Assembly: GCF_003664005.1 (NCBI RefSeq) | Contig: NZ_RCCJ01000001.1 | Coordinates: forward strand, 1,302,001 to 1,366,000 | Length of the DNA stretch: 64,000 nt | Source: Hydrogenivirga caldilitoris | Lineage (GTDB): Bacteria > Aquificota > Aquificia > Aquificales > Aquificaceae | Direction: 5' to 3' | In this document: in pieces, positions 52,805 to 63,848 of the stretch | Position numbering within the stretch: position 1 is the first letter of the stretch | Layout: every line of letters begins with the position of its first letter | Program-made: the position numbers and the translations under genes | The notes under the pieces: generated by a model | Seen by the model: the letters and a program-made list of their open reading frames with translations, nothing else | Databases searched by the model: none | Told to the model about the DNA's origin: nothing

Positions 52805-54145
52805 TCAGGTTATTTCCTCTATAGACTTGCCTTTAGCCTCTATACCGAACAGGCTCCATAGCAGAAACGCTAAAACACCAACAAGCCACAGGGAAAAAAG
52901 TCCGTATATACCATAGGTATAGCCAAACTGGGATACGCTAACAAGCAACGGCGGAGCCATAACGCCACCGAGCCTGCCAATTATTGATATAAGCCCTACT
53001 GCTGTAGCCCTTATGAACGAGGGGAATATCTCTATAGCACTTACATAAGCCACGCTTGCAAAGGAAAAAGCTATAAACGAGTATATAGCGAAGGCTGTAT
53101 AAAAGTTATCAAGGTGGACAAGGGTAAGGGTGCTTAAAGCTGAGAGGAGAGCGACCCCTAAACCGGTCGTCTTCCTTCCAAGAAGGTCAGAAAATATAGA
53201 CACGACCACACCACCAAAGAATCCCCCAACGCTCCCTATCAGAAATAGGTTTGGCACGTCCTCCGAGGGAATCCCCATAGAAGGCGCAAGGCTTATGGGC
53301 AGGAGGCTTACAAGTCCGTAATAGGTAGTAAGTATAGTAAGGCTGAGGGAGCTGGCAAAGACGAACCTCCAGGTGTACCTGCTCATGATGAACCTCAACC
53401 CATCAACAAGGCTGCCTTCAAATACCGGAACAGGACACTTAACCGCCACAGGAACTACACCAGCTTCCCTCTCCAGCTCCTCAACTATCTCCTCAGCTTT
53501 CTCCTTTTTACCTTTGGATAGAAGCCATCTTGGAGACTCCGGGACACTCCTCCTGACCCAAACTATTAGCAGAGCTATAACCCCTCCCAAGAAGAAGGCA
53601 AACCTCCACCCCCATTCAGGTGACAGATTCTCAAGAAGAAAAAGAGCTACAACAGAGGCGAGTAAACTCCCTATGTTCCAGGAGGCAACCACAAAGCCGT
53701 CCACTTTCCCCCTATGTCTTGCCGGTATGAACTCATCAATGGCGGAGTGTATAGCCGCGAATTCACCCCCTATACCCGCTCCGGCTAAAACCCTAAGGAA
53801 GAAAGCACTGTAAAAGTCCCAGGCAAATCCTGTCAGAAAGGTTCCAAAGGAGTAAAGGAAGAGGGTAATCAAGAATACCCGTTTCCGCCCGAACCTGTCC
53901 GCAAGGTAACCGAAAAGAAAGGAGCCTATTATAGCGCCAGCGAGAAAACCGCTTATAACTAAGGAAGCTTGAAAGGGATTCAAGTTTAAAGATTCGGTCA
54001 TACTTCCGAGAACGTTTCCGACTATAACGACCTCAAAAGCGTCCAGAACCCAAGTTATTCCAAGCGCTAAAAGGAATTTAGTGTGAAACCAGCTCCAGGG
54101 CAAAGCATCCAGTCTACAGGTTATATCTGTCTCTATAAGACGCAT
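52805..54145 (-). CDS. MFS transporter (sugar/organic-acid porter type)
   Basis: This 446-residue protein with 12 membrane segments has the MFS motif GYLADRFGRKRVFLI between TM2 and TM3, EFIPARHRGKVDGF and PESPRWLLSKGKKEKAEE in the middle loop. It belongs to the metabolite-proton symporter type with a Leu/Lys-rich central loop. Substrate is unknown. It converges on the cysteine synthase, with one base between the stops. Confidence 0.9.
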   Translation of the reverse strand: MRLIETDITCRLDALPWSWFHTKFLLALGITWVLDAFEVVIVGNVLGSMTESLNLNPFQASLVISGFLAGAIIGSFLFGYLADRFGRKRVFLITLFLYSFGTFLTGFAWDFYSAFFLRVLAGAGIGGEFAAIHSAIDEFIPARHRGKVDGFVVASWNIGSLLASVVALFLLENLSPEWGWRFAFFLGGVIALLIVWVRRSVPESPRWLLSKGKKEKAEEIVEELEREAGVVPVAVKCPVPVFEGSLVDGLRFIMSRYTWRFVFASSLSLTILTTYYGLVSLLPISLAPSMGIPSEDVPNLFLIGSVGGFFGGVVVSIFSDLLGRKTTGLGVALLSALSTLTLVHLDNFYTAFAIYSFIAFSFASVAYVSAIEIFPSFIRATAVGLISIIGRLGGVMAPPLLVSVSQFGYTYGIYGLFSLWLVGVLAFLLWSLFGIEAKGKSIEEIT

Positions 54146-54181
54146 CCGTAAGAAGTATAAAAGAGTGATAACATATTAGAC

Positions 54182-54370
54182 ATGCCCTACGTCAATGTGA
54201 AGGTAGCCGGTAAACTGACCAAAGACCAGAAGAGAAAGATAGTTGAAGGTATAACTAATCTCCTTGCAGAAGTTGCCAATAAACCCCCTTCGGCAACATA
54301 CGTGGTTATAGAGGAGATTGACAGGGATAACTGGGGTAAGGGCGGGGAACTTCTATCTGACAGGGACTGA
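54182..54370 (+). CDS. 4-oxalocrotonate tautomerase-family enzyme
   Basis: This 62-residue tautomerase has the catalytic Pro directly after the initiator Met (MPYVNVKVAGKLTKDQKRKI). It ends VVIEEIDRDNWGKGG, matching the small tautomerase fold (hexameric). Natural substrate is unknown. Its stop overlaps rsmI as TGATG. Confidence 0.93.
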   Translation: MPYVNVKVAGKLTKDQKRKIVEGITNLLAEVANKPPSATYVVIEEIDRDNWGKGGELLSDRD

Positions 54371-55053
54371 TGGGAAAACTTTACGTTGTTCCCACCCCCA
54401 TAGGAAACTTGAAGGACATAACTCTGAGAGCCCTTGAAGTGCTTGAAAGGGTTGAGTACATAGCCTGTGAGGACACAAGAAGAACGAGCATACTACTGAA
54501 CCATTATAAAATTAAGGGTAAAAAACTTATCAGCTATTATGAACCCAAGGAGGAAAAACAGATTCCCAGGATTCTCAAGGTTCTCAAGGAGAAAGATGTA
54601 GCTCTGGTCTCCGATGCAGGTACCCCGTCCATATCTGACCCGGGCTACAGGCTTATAAGAGCCTGCCTTTCGGAGGGAATAGAGTTTGAAGTCCTCCCCG
54701 GTCCATCGGCAGTGATAACGGCTCTGGTCGGTTCAGGTCTTCCAACAGACAGATTTCTGTTTGCGGGATTCCCTCCTAAGAAAGGTACGAAGAGATTTCT
54801 TGAAGAGCTCTTGAGCTGTGGAGAGGTAACCTTTATACTGTACGAATCTCCCAAGAGGGTACTGAAAACCCTTTCCCTTCTGAGGGAGTTGGTTGGTGAG
54901 GCAGATGTATGTATAGCAAGGGAACTTACAAAGCTCCACGAGGAGTATATAAGAGGCAGCCTATCCCATGTCATTGAAGAGCTTGAGAGGAGAAGTAACC
55001 TAAAAGGTGAGGTGGTGCTGATATTCAGTCGGAAAAGAGTTTTTACCTCTTAG
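54370..55053 (+). CDS. rsmI: 16S rRNA (cytidine1402-2'-O)-methyltransferase RsmI
   Basis: This 227-residue methyltransferase of the SPOUT-unlike tetrapyrrole-methylase fold has LYVVPTPIGNLKDITLRALE, ACEDTRRTSILLNHY and ALVSDAGTPSISDPGYRL. It methylates the 2'-O of C1402. It overlaps the tautomerase and GGDEF genes by one base each. Confidence 0.96.
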   Translation: MGKLYVVPTPIGNLKDITLRALEVLERVEYIACEDTRRTSILLNHYKIKGKKLISYYEPKEEKQIPRILKVLKEKDVALVSDAGTPSISDPGYRLIRACLSEGIEFEVLPGPSAVITALVGSGLPTDRFLFAGFPPKKGTKRFLEELLSCGEVTFILYESPKRVLKTLSLLRELVGEADVCIARELTKLHEEYIRGSLSHVIEELERRSNLKGEVVLIFSRKRVFTS

Positions 55054-55724
55054 TGGTTCTTGCCTGTATAGGGGTAACTTTCGTTGCCTCCTACATACAC
55101 CACAGGGTTATCCTCGGTATACCCCAAACCGAACTGTCCCAGTATGTGGTTCCGTTCTTCGTAGGTTCGCTCTTTGGCTTACTTATATCACACCTTATAA
55201 GACTCCACAGGGCTCTCAAGCAGAAGGAGAAAGAACTTAAGGAGCTTGCGTTAAGAGACCCCCTTACGGGGCTTCCAAACAGGAGGATCCTTATGGACTT
55301 CCTGGGTTTTGAGATAAACAGAGCAAATAGGAAAGGAACCCCTCTCTCTATTGCTTTCGTTGACATTGATGATTTCAAGCAGATAAACGACACCTATGGA
55401 CACCTGGTGGGGGACAGGGTTTTAAAGGCTCTATCCGGGATACTCAAAAAGAACCTGCGTTCAACAGATCTGGTGGGAAGGTATGGGGGTGAGGAATTTT
55501 TGATAATCATGCCAGAGACAGACCTTAAAACAGCGGTCAAGGTTATGGAGAGGCTCAGGAAGAGAATTGAAGAAACCCACTTTGAACCTGTCGGTAGGGT
55601 AAGCGTTAGCATCGGCATAACGGAGCTCAGAGCAGGGGATGATATGAACTCCGTTCTTGGAAGGGCAGACGAAAAACTTTACCAAGCGAAGAGGGAAGGT
55701 AAGAACAGGGTTTTAGCCGGTTAA
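55053..55724 (+). CDS. Diguanylate cyclase (GGDEF domain) with two membrane segments
   Basis: This 223-residue protein has a short membrane part ([15 protein letters not shown] and [18 protein letters not shown]), a short coiled coil and a GGDEF domain ([16 protein letters not shown], active site GGEEF in [13 protein letters not shown]). The product-inhibition I-site RSTD lies five residues before it. It should make cyclic di-GMP. The start is GTG overlapping the rsmI stop. It overlaps the convergent tatA by 4 bases. Confidence 0.92.
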   Translation: MVLACIGVTFVASYIHHRVILGIPQTELSQYVVPFFVGSLFGLLISHLIRLHRALKQKEKELKELALRDPLTGLPNRRILMDFLGFEINRANRKGTPLSIAFVDIDDFKQINDTYGHLVGDRVLKALSGILKKNLRSTDLVGRYGGEEFLIIMPETDLKTAVKVMERLRKRIEETHFEPVGRVSVSIGITELRAGDDMNSVLGRADEKLYQAKREGKNRVLAG

Positions 55725-55954
55725 CTGGCTTTCGCCTCCTCTTTTTTGTCCTCCTTTACCTCTTCAGCCTTCACCTCTTTAATCTTCTTCTTCTCCTCCT
55801 CTTCAACCTCCAGTTCTCCCGAGAGAGCCTTTTTAAAGTTCCTTATACCAGCTCCCAGAGCTTTACCTGCTTCAGGAAGCCTGGACGCACCAAAGAGTAC
55901 AAAGACTATCAAGAGGATTATAAGGAGCTCCGGAATAGTTGGCATGTGAAACAT
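55721..55954 (-). CDS. tatA: Twin-arginine translocase subunit TatA
   Basis: This 77-residue TatA has a short N-terminal region, one membrane helix ([19 protein letters not shown]), the amphipathic helix ([16 protein letters not shown]), and a Glu/Lys-rich tail. It forms the Tat pore and would serve the several Tat substrates in this window. The ATG at 55954 has AAGGAGG upstream. Confidence 0.95.
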   Translation of the reverse strand: MFHMPTIPELLIILLIVFVLFGASRLPEAGKALGAGIRNFKKALSGELEVEEEEKKKIKEVKAEEVKEDKKEEAKAS

Positions 55955-55997
55955 ACTTTTAACCTCCTTACGGTATACAGTTCATTAATATAAACCT

Positions 55998-56240
55998 TTA
56001 ACAGCATCTTATCCACTCCAAAGGTGAGTGTTCAAGTCCCATTCTCCTGTGCCAAGCGTGGAACTCTTCCAGAAGGTCAGGGTAAGCCTCCAAAAAGAAA
56101 AGCTTGTAAGGGTTTGGAAGCCCGAAGTAATCGGAGAACACAAAGAAGAGGAAGACCTCATCAAGCTTCCTCGCCTCCCTCGCAAACTCCTGACCGAACT
56201 TGAGTCTATAGAACTCAGATATAAACTCAAACAGCCTCAT
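55998..56240 (-). CDS. Small CstA-linked protein ending in Cys-Cys
   Basis: This 80-residue protein ([20 protein letters not shown] ... ending SPLEWIRCC) overlaps the cstA stop by 4 bases. It is aromatic-rich with a [20 protein letters not shown] middle segment and a conserved-looking HAWHRRMGL. The terminal Cys-Cys before the stop recalls the 'CC-star' small proteins described next to CstA in other lineages, and CstA partner YbdD also ends in Cys-Cys; I cannot confirm membership. Metal or haem binding by the CC end is speculative. Confidence 0.6.
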   Translation of the reverse strand: MRLFEFISEFYRLKFGQEFAREARKLDEVFLFFVFSDYFGLPNPYKLFFLEAYPDLLEEFHAWHRRMGLEHSPLEWIRCC

Positions 56241-57913
56241 GCCTGCACTCTCCTGCCTTCGGTTCTGATAGCATTCACAGACTCCAGAATTATCGCAATT
56301 TCCAGCATGAGTATTATCCCACTCACACCTGCGAGCAGATAGTCTCCCTTCACAGCGTTATTGACCAGGTTTAAGAACATAGCCAGTGATGTAATTATCA
56401 GAACCAGAATCAGCGGAACCAAAACGTAAAGGGTGGGTCTGTTTTCCCTTCTCAGATACAGATAGGTTACAAGAAGGGCAAGACCAGCAAGGAGTTGGTT
56501 CGCAGCACCAAAAACAGGCCAGAACAGTAGCCCCCCTTTCCCTCCTTCCTTTGCAAGGACTAAACCCATTGAGCTCAGCACGGCAATAAGCGATGCAAAC
56601 CACCCATTCTTAAGGGGCTTTATAGAGTATATCTGTCCAAGTTCATTCAGAATGTACCTCTGAATTCTAACGCTTGTATCCATGGTGGTAGCTGCAAAGA
56701 GGACTATCAGTGTTGCCAGGAGAGTACTGGAGAGACCGGTACCTATACCCAGGGAGGATACGAGATTAGCTCCGCCTTCAACCACAGCTGGGATAGCGGA
56801 TTTGTTTATGTTCGCCCATGAAGAGTATAACTGTGCAAACCTGTCTGAGGAGACCATAGCTATACCCGCTGTGCAGGCAACTATAACCGCTACCGCAAGG
56901 GAACTCTCACCCAAAAAGCCAAGATACCCTACAGTTCTGGCGTCACTCTCCCTGTAAAGCTGTTTTGAAGTCGTACCGGAGGAAACGAGGGCATGAAAAC
57001 CGCTTAAAGCACCGCAGGCTATGGTTATAAACAGGAAAGGGAATATGGGAGGGGCTCCTTCAGGGAAAAGGGTGAAGGAAGGGGCTGCCACCTTAGGATT
57101 TGCAAAGAGCGCACCTATGTATACAAGAACGAGAAGGACCAACACCTGAAGACCGTTTAAGAAATCCCTTGGTTGCAGGAGCAGCCATACGGGAAGGGCA
57201 GAGGCAAAGAAGGTGTAAATGAACAGTACAATTATCCAGAACATAACAGGACCGACCCCCAGAGAGGAGGAAACCGGTCCTATATCAACAGGATAAAGAC
57301 TGCCCACGTACATAGACAGGTAAAGGAGGAGTAAAAAGACAACCGTAGGCACGAGGAAGTTTATCTTAAGCCTGTATACACTGAAGCCAAAGAGGATAGC
57401 CAGGGGAACGATGACCCAGGCTGGAATGACACTGGAAGGGTACTTTATAAAGAGCAGAGCTATGACGTAGGCAAAAACCGCGTTCACAAGGATTGCGAGG
57501 GCAAGTATAAGCAATAGGAATAAAACCCTCGCCCTTTCCCCGGCGTACTCGCCAAGGATAGTACCTATGGACTTTCCCTTGTGTCTAATTGAGGCTACGA
57601 GAGCTCCCAGGTCATGAACAGCGCCTATAAACACGGCACCGAGGACAACCCACAGGAGTGCAGGAACCCATCCCCATATAACCGCTATAGCTGGACCAAC
57701 TATCGGTCCCGCTCCTGTAATGGAGGTAAAGTGGTGCCCCAAGAGTATCCACTTGTTGGTAGGAACGTAATCAACCCCATCCTCAAGTTCGTGGGCTGGT
57801 GTCTTCCTCCTATCATCAAGCCTGAAAACCTTCTCGGAGAGAAACCTTGAGTAGAAGATGTAGCCAAGGGCGTAAACCAGAAAAGCGAAGGCTATCAAAC
57901 CTACCGCATTCAT
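56237..57913 (-). CDS. cstA: Carbon starvation protein CstA (peptide/pyruvate transporter)
   Basis: This 558-residue multi-pass protein (about 14-16 segments) has the CstA signature [20 protein letters not shown] and [12 protein letters not shown] in the N-terminal half. It is related to peptide and pyruvate uptake systems. The ATG at 57913 ([17 protein letters not shown]) is chosen over one 28 codons upstream because a TATAAT lies between. The small Cys-Cys protein follows. Confidence 0.92.
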   Translation of the reverse strand: MNAVGLIAFAFLVYALGYIFYSRFLSEKVFRLDDRRKTPAHELEDGVDYVPTNKWILLGHHFTSITGAGPIVGPAIAVIWGWVPALLWVVLGAVFIGAVHDLGALVASIRHKGKSIGTILGEYAGERARVLFLLLILALAILVNAVFAYVIALLFIKYPSSVIPAWVIVPLAILFGFSVYRLKINFLVPTVVFLLLLYLSMYVGSLYPVDIGPVSSSLGVGPVMFWIIVLFIYTFFASALPVWLLLQPRDFLNGLQVLVLLVLVYIGALFANPKVAAPSFTLFPEGAPPIFPFLFITIACGALSGFHALVSSGTTSKQLYRESDARTVGYLGFLGESSLAVAVIVACTAGIAMVSSDRFAQLYSSWANINKSAIPAVVEGGANLVSSLGIGTGLSSTLLATLIVLFAATTMDTSVRIQRYILNELGQIYSIKPLKNGWFASLIAVLSSMGLVLAKEGGKGGLLFWPVFGAANQLLAGLALLVTYLYLRRENRPTLYVLVPLILVLIITSLAMFLNLVNNAVKGDYLLAGVSGIILMLEIAIILESVNAIRTEGRRVQA

Positions 57914-57922
57914 AACGGAAAA

Positions 57923-57944
57923 ATTATAAAACGCCCTAAAAGGG
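57923..57944 (-). promoter_or_regulatory. cstA promoter with an inverted repeat
   Basis: A minus-strand TATAAT (57923-57928) lies 9 nt upstream of the cstA ATG, and the inverted repeat CCCTAAAAGGG (57934-57944) sits just before it where an operator might bind. No Shine-Dalgarno is present. The divergent thiO promoter shares this 52-bp gap. Confidence 0.45.
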
Positions 57945-57952
57945 ACATGTTT

Positions 57953-57958
57953 TATATT
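57953..57958 (+). promoter_or_regulatory. -10 box of a probable leaderless thiO promoter
   Basis: TATATT ends 7 nt before the thiO ATG with no Shine-Dalgarno, in the divergent gap with cstA. Confidence 0.4.
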
Positions 57959-57965
57959 AAGGTTT

Positions 57966-59030
57966 ATGAATATCCTTATAATCGGAAGTGGTGTCATCGG
58001 GCTATCTACAGCCTTTGAGCTTAGCCTCAGAGGGCATAAGGTGAGGGTTTTGACCAGAAACTATGAAGAGGGAGCCTCATGGGTTGCAGGCGGAATGCTC
58101 GCCCCCTTCTCTGAGGGGCTTGAAGGAAATCTTCTGGATTTTTCCCTGGAGAGTTTGAGGCTTTACCCCGACTTCGTGGAGAGGCTTGAGGAGGTTTCCA
58201 AGATAAAGCTCTTCTATAACAGAAACGGCATACTGAGACTGAGCCTGACGGAGGAGGAGCACAAAGAGATAAAGGAAAATGCGGAAAGGTATAGAAATAT
58301 GGGCATAGAACTGGAAGAGATACCTACAGAAGAGCTTGAAAAGAGAGAGCCAAACATCTCCAGGGAGATTTTTGGGGGGGTCCTCTTCAGAGAAGAGGGA
58401 AACGTGGACGCTGAGAAGCTTATGGACGCCCTCATATTTGCCTGTGAAAGTTTAGGTATAAAGATTTTGATAGATGATATAACCGAAATAGAGCGCTCTG
58501 GGGAAAGTGTAGAATGCATAAAGGGATACAGAGATACCTACAGAGCTGACTTTTACGTTTTTGCCACTGGGGCGTGGAGTAAGTCCCTCCTCAAAGTTCC
58601 CGTTTACCCTGTTAAGGGGCAGATTCTAAAGGTAAAAGGTCTTGAACTGGAAAAGGTTTATTACTCCAGCATCTCCTACATAATACCTAAAGAGAACCAC
58701 GTACTCATAGGTGCCACCTCCGAGGATGCTGGATTTGATAGCAGGACAACTCTCTCAGGGATAAATAGGCTTATAGAAGGTGCTGTGAGGGTGATACCTG
58801 CTCTAAGTGAGGCTGAGCTTTTGAGTGTAAAGGTCGGTTTCAGGCCCGGTACTCCCGATGAGATGCCCATATTTGACTTTGGGGAAAACTTCGCCATACT
58901 GACAGGGCACTACAGAAACGGTATACTGTGGGCACCGGCAAGCGCGAGTTTAGCCCTTGACCTCATAGAAAATGGTAGCATCTCCAGGTACTTTGAGCTT
59001 TTTTCTCCCAAGAGGTTCGTAAAAAAATGA
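57966..59030 (+). CDS. thiO: Glycine oxidase ThiO
   Basis: This 354-residue flavoprotein has the FAD motif [36 protein letters not shown] and [11 protein letters not shown]. It makes iminoglycine for the thiazole part of thiamin. thiC follows after 81 bp. Confidence 0.92.
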   Translation: MNILIIGSGVIGLSTAFELSLRGHKVRVLTRNYEEGASWVAGGMLAPFSEGLEGNLLDFSLESLRLYPDFVERLEEVSKIKLFYNRNGILRLSLTEEEHKEIKENAERYRNMGIELEEIPTEELEKREPNISREIFGGVLFREEGNVDAEKLMDALIFACESLGIKILIDDITEIERSGESVECIKGYRDTYRADFYVFATGAWSKSLLKVPVYPVKGQILKVKGLELEKVYYSSISYIIPKENHVLIGATSEDAGFDSRTTLSGINRLIEGAVRVIPALSEAELLSVKVGFRPGTPDEMPIFDFGENFAILTGHYRNGILWAPASASLALDLIENGSISRYFELFSPKRFVKK

Positions 59031-60931
<1,901 letters not shown>

Positions 60932-60972
60932 AACGTCGTTTTAGTCTGTTGACCTATCTCATACTTTATGCC

Positions 60973-61001
60973 TTGACAATATAAGAAATTCCTAATAAAT
61001 T
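60973..61001 (+). promoter_or_regulatory. Promoter of the 2-oxoacid oxidoreductase operon
   Basis: A perfect TTGACA (60973-60978) is followed 17 bp later by TAAATT (60996-61001). A leader of about 33 nt carries a strong GCGGAGGTC ribosome site before the ATG at 61041, consistent with high expression of this central carbon enzyme. Confidence 0.6.
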
Positions 61002-61040
61002 GTAGGCTACTTACACAGGAAGTGAGCGGAGGTCAAAGTA

Positions 61041-61760
61041 ATGGATAAAGAGAAACTTGTCACACCAGGACCATCGGGGTATATACCCGAACCAGCAGCT
61101 TTTATGGGCGTTGAATTGCCACCACCTGGCAAGGCTCTCCTTTACGGTGAAATAGTTGATGAAGAAACAGCTATGAGAGAAGCGGCTAAAGCCATGCTTA
61201 CCAGGAAGAATCCGACCATATTCCCAGGACCACTGGTCTTGTGGGGATGGAACGCTGGAGCCATGGAGAAGGCGAAAGCCGTTCTTGAACTCGCGATGGA
61301 GATACCGAACTGCAGAATAATTCCCATGCCCGACTACAGACCCAAGTATCCCAAGATAGACCCGGAGGCTGAGATAAACCCAAACCACCCAAACCTCACC
61401 ATACTTCACAACAAGATAGAAGCCTGCATATTCGTTGGAGTTCACTGCCACTATGCAAACCTTTCCCTAAGAATGATAAGGGCAGGCACAAACTGCTTTA
61501 CGATAGCCCTATGTGCCGAAATGGGACACGAAGACGCCATGGTATCCCTCAGGGATGTTCACGCTGAAGAAATAAGGAGATTCAAGGACGTTCTCATCCA
61601 GGTAAGGAACGAGCTCGGAATAAAATGGGAGCCCAAACCACCACCAGAGAACCCATCTCTTCCAAAAGAGGAGTGGACAAAGGTATCCGCGCTGGACTTC
61701 GGTGAGTATGCAGCCTTGCTAATGCCCAGAAGGGGCGAAGTAATTGAGGAATCTGAGTAA
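61041..61760 (+). CDS. 2-oxoacid:ferredoxin oxidoreductase accessory (delta-type) subunit, CdhB-like
   Basis: This 239-residue protein heads the operon. It lacks CxxC iron-sulfur motifs. It resembles the DHS-like fold of the acetyl-CoA decarbonylase/synthase epsilon (CdhB) family: a Rossmann start (GPLVLWGWNAGAMEKA), ACIFVGVHCHYANLSLRM and TNCFTIALCAEMGHED resemble its LVIFIG..YYYA and ISLDR.Y.PNA strands. Its function in Aquificales is not established. It could be an assembly or electron-transfer subunit of the five-subunit pyruvate or 2-oxoglutarate enzyme. Confidence 0.75.
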   Translation: MDKEKLVTPGPSGYIPEPAAFMGVELPPPGKALLYGEIVDEETAMREAAKAMLTRKNPTIFPGPLVLWGWNAGAMEKAKAVLELAMEIPNCRIIPMPDYRPKYPKIDPEAEINPNHPNLTILHNKIEACIFVGVHCHYANLSLRMIRAGTNCFTIALCAEMGHEDAMVSLRDVHAEEIRRFKDVLIQVRNELGIKWEPKPPPENPSLPKEEWTKVSALDFGEYAALLMPRRGEVIEESE

Positions 61761-61777
61761 ATTTTAGGAGGTGTATT

Positions 61778-62944
61778 ATGCCTGAGCAAAAAGTTGTTGA
61801 ACCTGAGGAGCTTCTTTTAAAGGCTCCCAGAGAGAAAAAGTTTATAACCGGTTCACAGGCTTTTGCAGAAGCTGTAAAGAGAGCTAACGTTGATATAGCC
61901 ATAGCCTACCCGATAACCCCCCAGTCGGAGACCATGCACCTGGTTGGAGATTTATACGCCCAGGGTTACGTTAAAGACTACTACAGGGCTGAGGAAGAGT
62001 ACGGAACCATGTCAGCCATCGCCGGTGCCGTCAGAGGCGGAGCAAGAGCTTTTTCTGCAACCTCCGGACCGGGACTCCTGAGAGGTCTTGAAGCTATAGT
62101 CTCATGGCCAGGACACAGGATACCTGTAGTTCTAGGTGTTATGACGAGGGTTGTTAATGCACCCTTGTCCATACAGCCCGACAACGTGGAAATAGCCTAC
62201 CTCCTACACTCTGGACTCGTCGTTCTTCATGCGGAGAACCAGCAGGACGTATTTGACTTCACCCTGGCTGGCTTCCCCATATCGGAAAAGGTTGACGTAT
62301 ATCTTCCAGTGGTAGTGGCAACCGAAGGTTTCTTCGTGACTCATGCTAAAGGGTACGTTGAGTTGCCCCCTGAGGACATGAAGCTTCCGCCGAGAGACCC
62401 TTACAAGGCTCCTGTTCCTCCAACGGACTGCGAGATACCCCCTGCAAGGATTCAGAGGGATGCTCCCGTCCAGAAGTCAAACTTCATGAGCTATCTGATC
62501 CATGCGGTATGGCAGCAGGAGGTCTGGTCAGCTAACAGAAGAGCTATGAAATGGATTTACCACTATCTCGGTGGACCGATAGAGGTTGTCAATCCGGATG
62601 CTGAGGTGTTCATAGTCGCCTCCGGATGTGCGGCAGCACAGGGAAGGGAAGCTCAAAGATACGCTGAGCTTGAAGGTTTACCTGTGGGTTTAATAAAAGT
62701 TAAAGCTCTCAGGCCTTTCCCTGAGAAGGAGATAAGGGAGGCGCTGAAAAACGCAAAAGCCGTTATAGTTCCCGAGCACAACATAGTTGGATGGCTCGCC
62801 AAAGAGGTAAAGGCAGCCATACCTAACGGAGGCATAGTTGTGGACGGACCGAGGGTTTACGGCGGAATGACTCTCCCCGTTGAGCTGATCATGGATGAGG
62901 TTTACAAAGCCCTCGGCATTAAGAAGGAAAAAACCTTAGCTTAA
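61778..62944 (+). CDS. 2-oxoacid:ferredoxin oxidoreductase alpha subunit
   Basis: This 388-residue alpha subunit has IAIAYPITPQSETMHLVGD, RAEEEYGTMSAIAGAVRGGA and SATSGPGLLRGLEAI in the pyrimidine-binding domain, and a C-terminal segment with IKVKALRPFPEKEI. In the reductive TCA cycle these enzymes carboxylate acetyl-CoA or succinyl-CoA using reduced ferredoxin. Pyruvate and 2-oxoglutarate forms cannot be told apart here. It has an AGGAGGTG ribosome site. Confidence 0.92.
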   Translation: MPEQKVVEPEELLLKAPREKKFITGSQAFAEAVKRANVDIAIAYPITPQSETMHLVGDLYAQGYVKDYYRAEEEYGTMSAIAGAVRGGARAFSATSGPGLLRGLEAIVSWPGHRIPVVLGVMTRVVNAPLSIQPDNVEIAYLLHSGLVVLHAENQQDVFDFTLAGFPISEKVDVYLPVVVATEGFFVTHAKGYVELPPEDMKLPPRDPYKAPVPPTDCEIPPARIQRDAPVQKSNFMSYLIHAVWQQEVWSANRRAMKWIYHYLGGPIEVVNPDAEVFIVASGCAAAQGREAQRYAELEGLPVGLIKVKALRPFPEKEIREALKNAKAVIVPEHNIVGWLAKEVKAAIPNGGIVVDGPRVYGGMTLPVELIMDEVYKALGIKKEKTLA

Positions 62945-62966
62945 ATTAAATGATAGGAGGTGCATC

Positions 62967-63848
62967 ATGGGACTTGAGTACGTAAAGATATCACCAGGAT
63001 TTGAGAAATACATGCCCAGGGACTACGTTGACCTGGTCCAGTTCGGGCAGTTTGGGAAGCAGATAGACGTTATGCAGATGGGGCAGTTCAAAGAGCTCGT
63101 AGAAGAGCACCCCATGTGTGCAGGATGCTACATGGCTTACTTCATAAGGGTGTTTTACGCAGCCCTGCCAAACCCTGAAGACACAATAGTCTTGGGAACG
63201 GCTGGATGTGCAAGATTAGCCCTTTCACAGGCTGCAGTTCCTTTCATATATGGAAACTACGGAGATACGAACGCTGTCGCTTCTGGTCTGAAAAGGGCAC
63301 TCTCCATAAGGTTCCCCGATAAGGTAAAGGACGTTGTAGTGATGGCAGGTGACGGTGGTCTGATGGACATAGGCTTCGGTATGACCATGCACTCCTGGTT
63401 CAGAAGGGAGAAGTTCACCACCATTATGGTGGACAACGAAGTGTACGGAAACACCGGAGGACAAGAGAGCGGAATGTCCCCCAAGGGGATACAGCTCAAG
63501 ATGGCACCCACCGGGAAGAAGTTTGACAAGATAAACGCTGTTGAACTCGCTCAGGTTGCTGGGTGTGTTTACGTTGCAAAGATATCACCAACCAACCCCA
63601 AGAGGATAGCAAAGACGATAAAGAGAGCCATACTCGCTGCAAGGGAGTTTGGTCCTACCTTCATTCACGCCTACACTTCCTGTAACATTGAATACTCAAT
63701 ACCCACCAGAGAAGTTCTTGCAGATGCAAGGAACAGAGAAAAGCAGGACTTCAAGTTCTACGAATGGATGACCGACGAGGTTAAGGAGTACCTTGAAGAG
63801 ATAGAGAGGAAGGAGAAGGAAAAGGCAAAGGAGGAGGTAGGTCAATGA
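62967..63848 (+). CDS. 2-oxoacid:ferredoxin oxidoreductase beta subunit
   Basis: This 293-residue TPP-binding subunit has EEHPMCAGCYMAYF (a CxxC cluster site), TAGCARLALSQ (a third cysteine), the TPP-magnesium motif MAGDGGLMDIG and VDNEVYGNTGGQESGMSPKG. It is the catalytic partner of the alpha subunit. It overlaps the gamma gene as ATGA. Confidence 0.94.
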   Translation: MGLEYVKISPGFEKYMPRDYVDLVQFGQFGKQIDVMQMGQFKELVEEHPMCAGCYMAYFIRVFYAALPNPEDTIVLGTAGCARLALSQAAVPFIYGNYGDTNAVASGLKRALSIRFPDKVKDVVVMAGDGGLMDIGFGMTMHSWFRREKFTTIMVDNEVYGNTGGQESGMSPKGIQLKMAPTGKKFDKINAVELAQVAGCVYVAKISPTNPKRIAKTIKRAILAAREFGPTFIHAYTSCNIEYSIPTREVLADARNREKQDFKFYEWMTDEVKEYLEEIERKEKEKAKEEVGQ

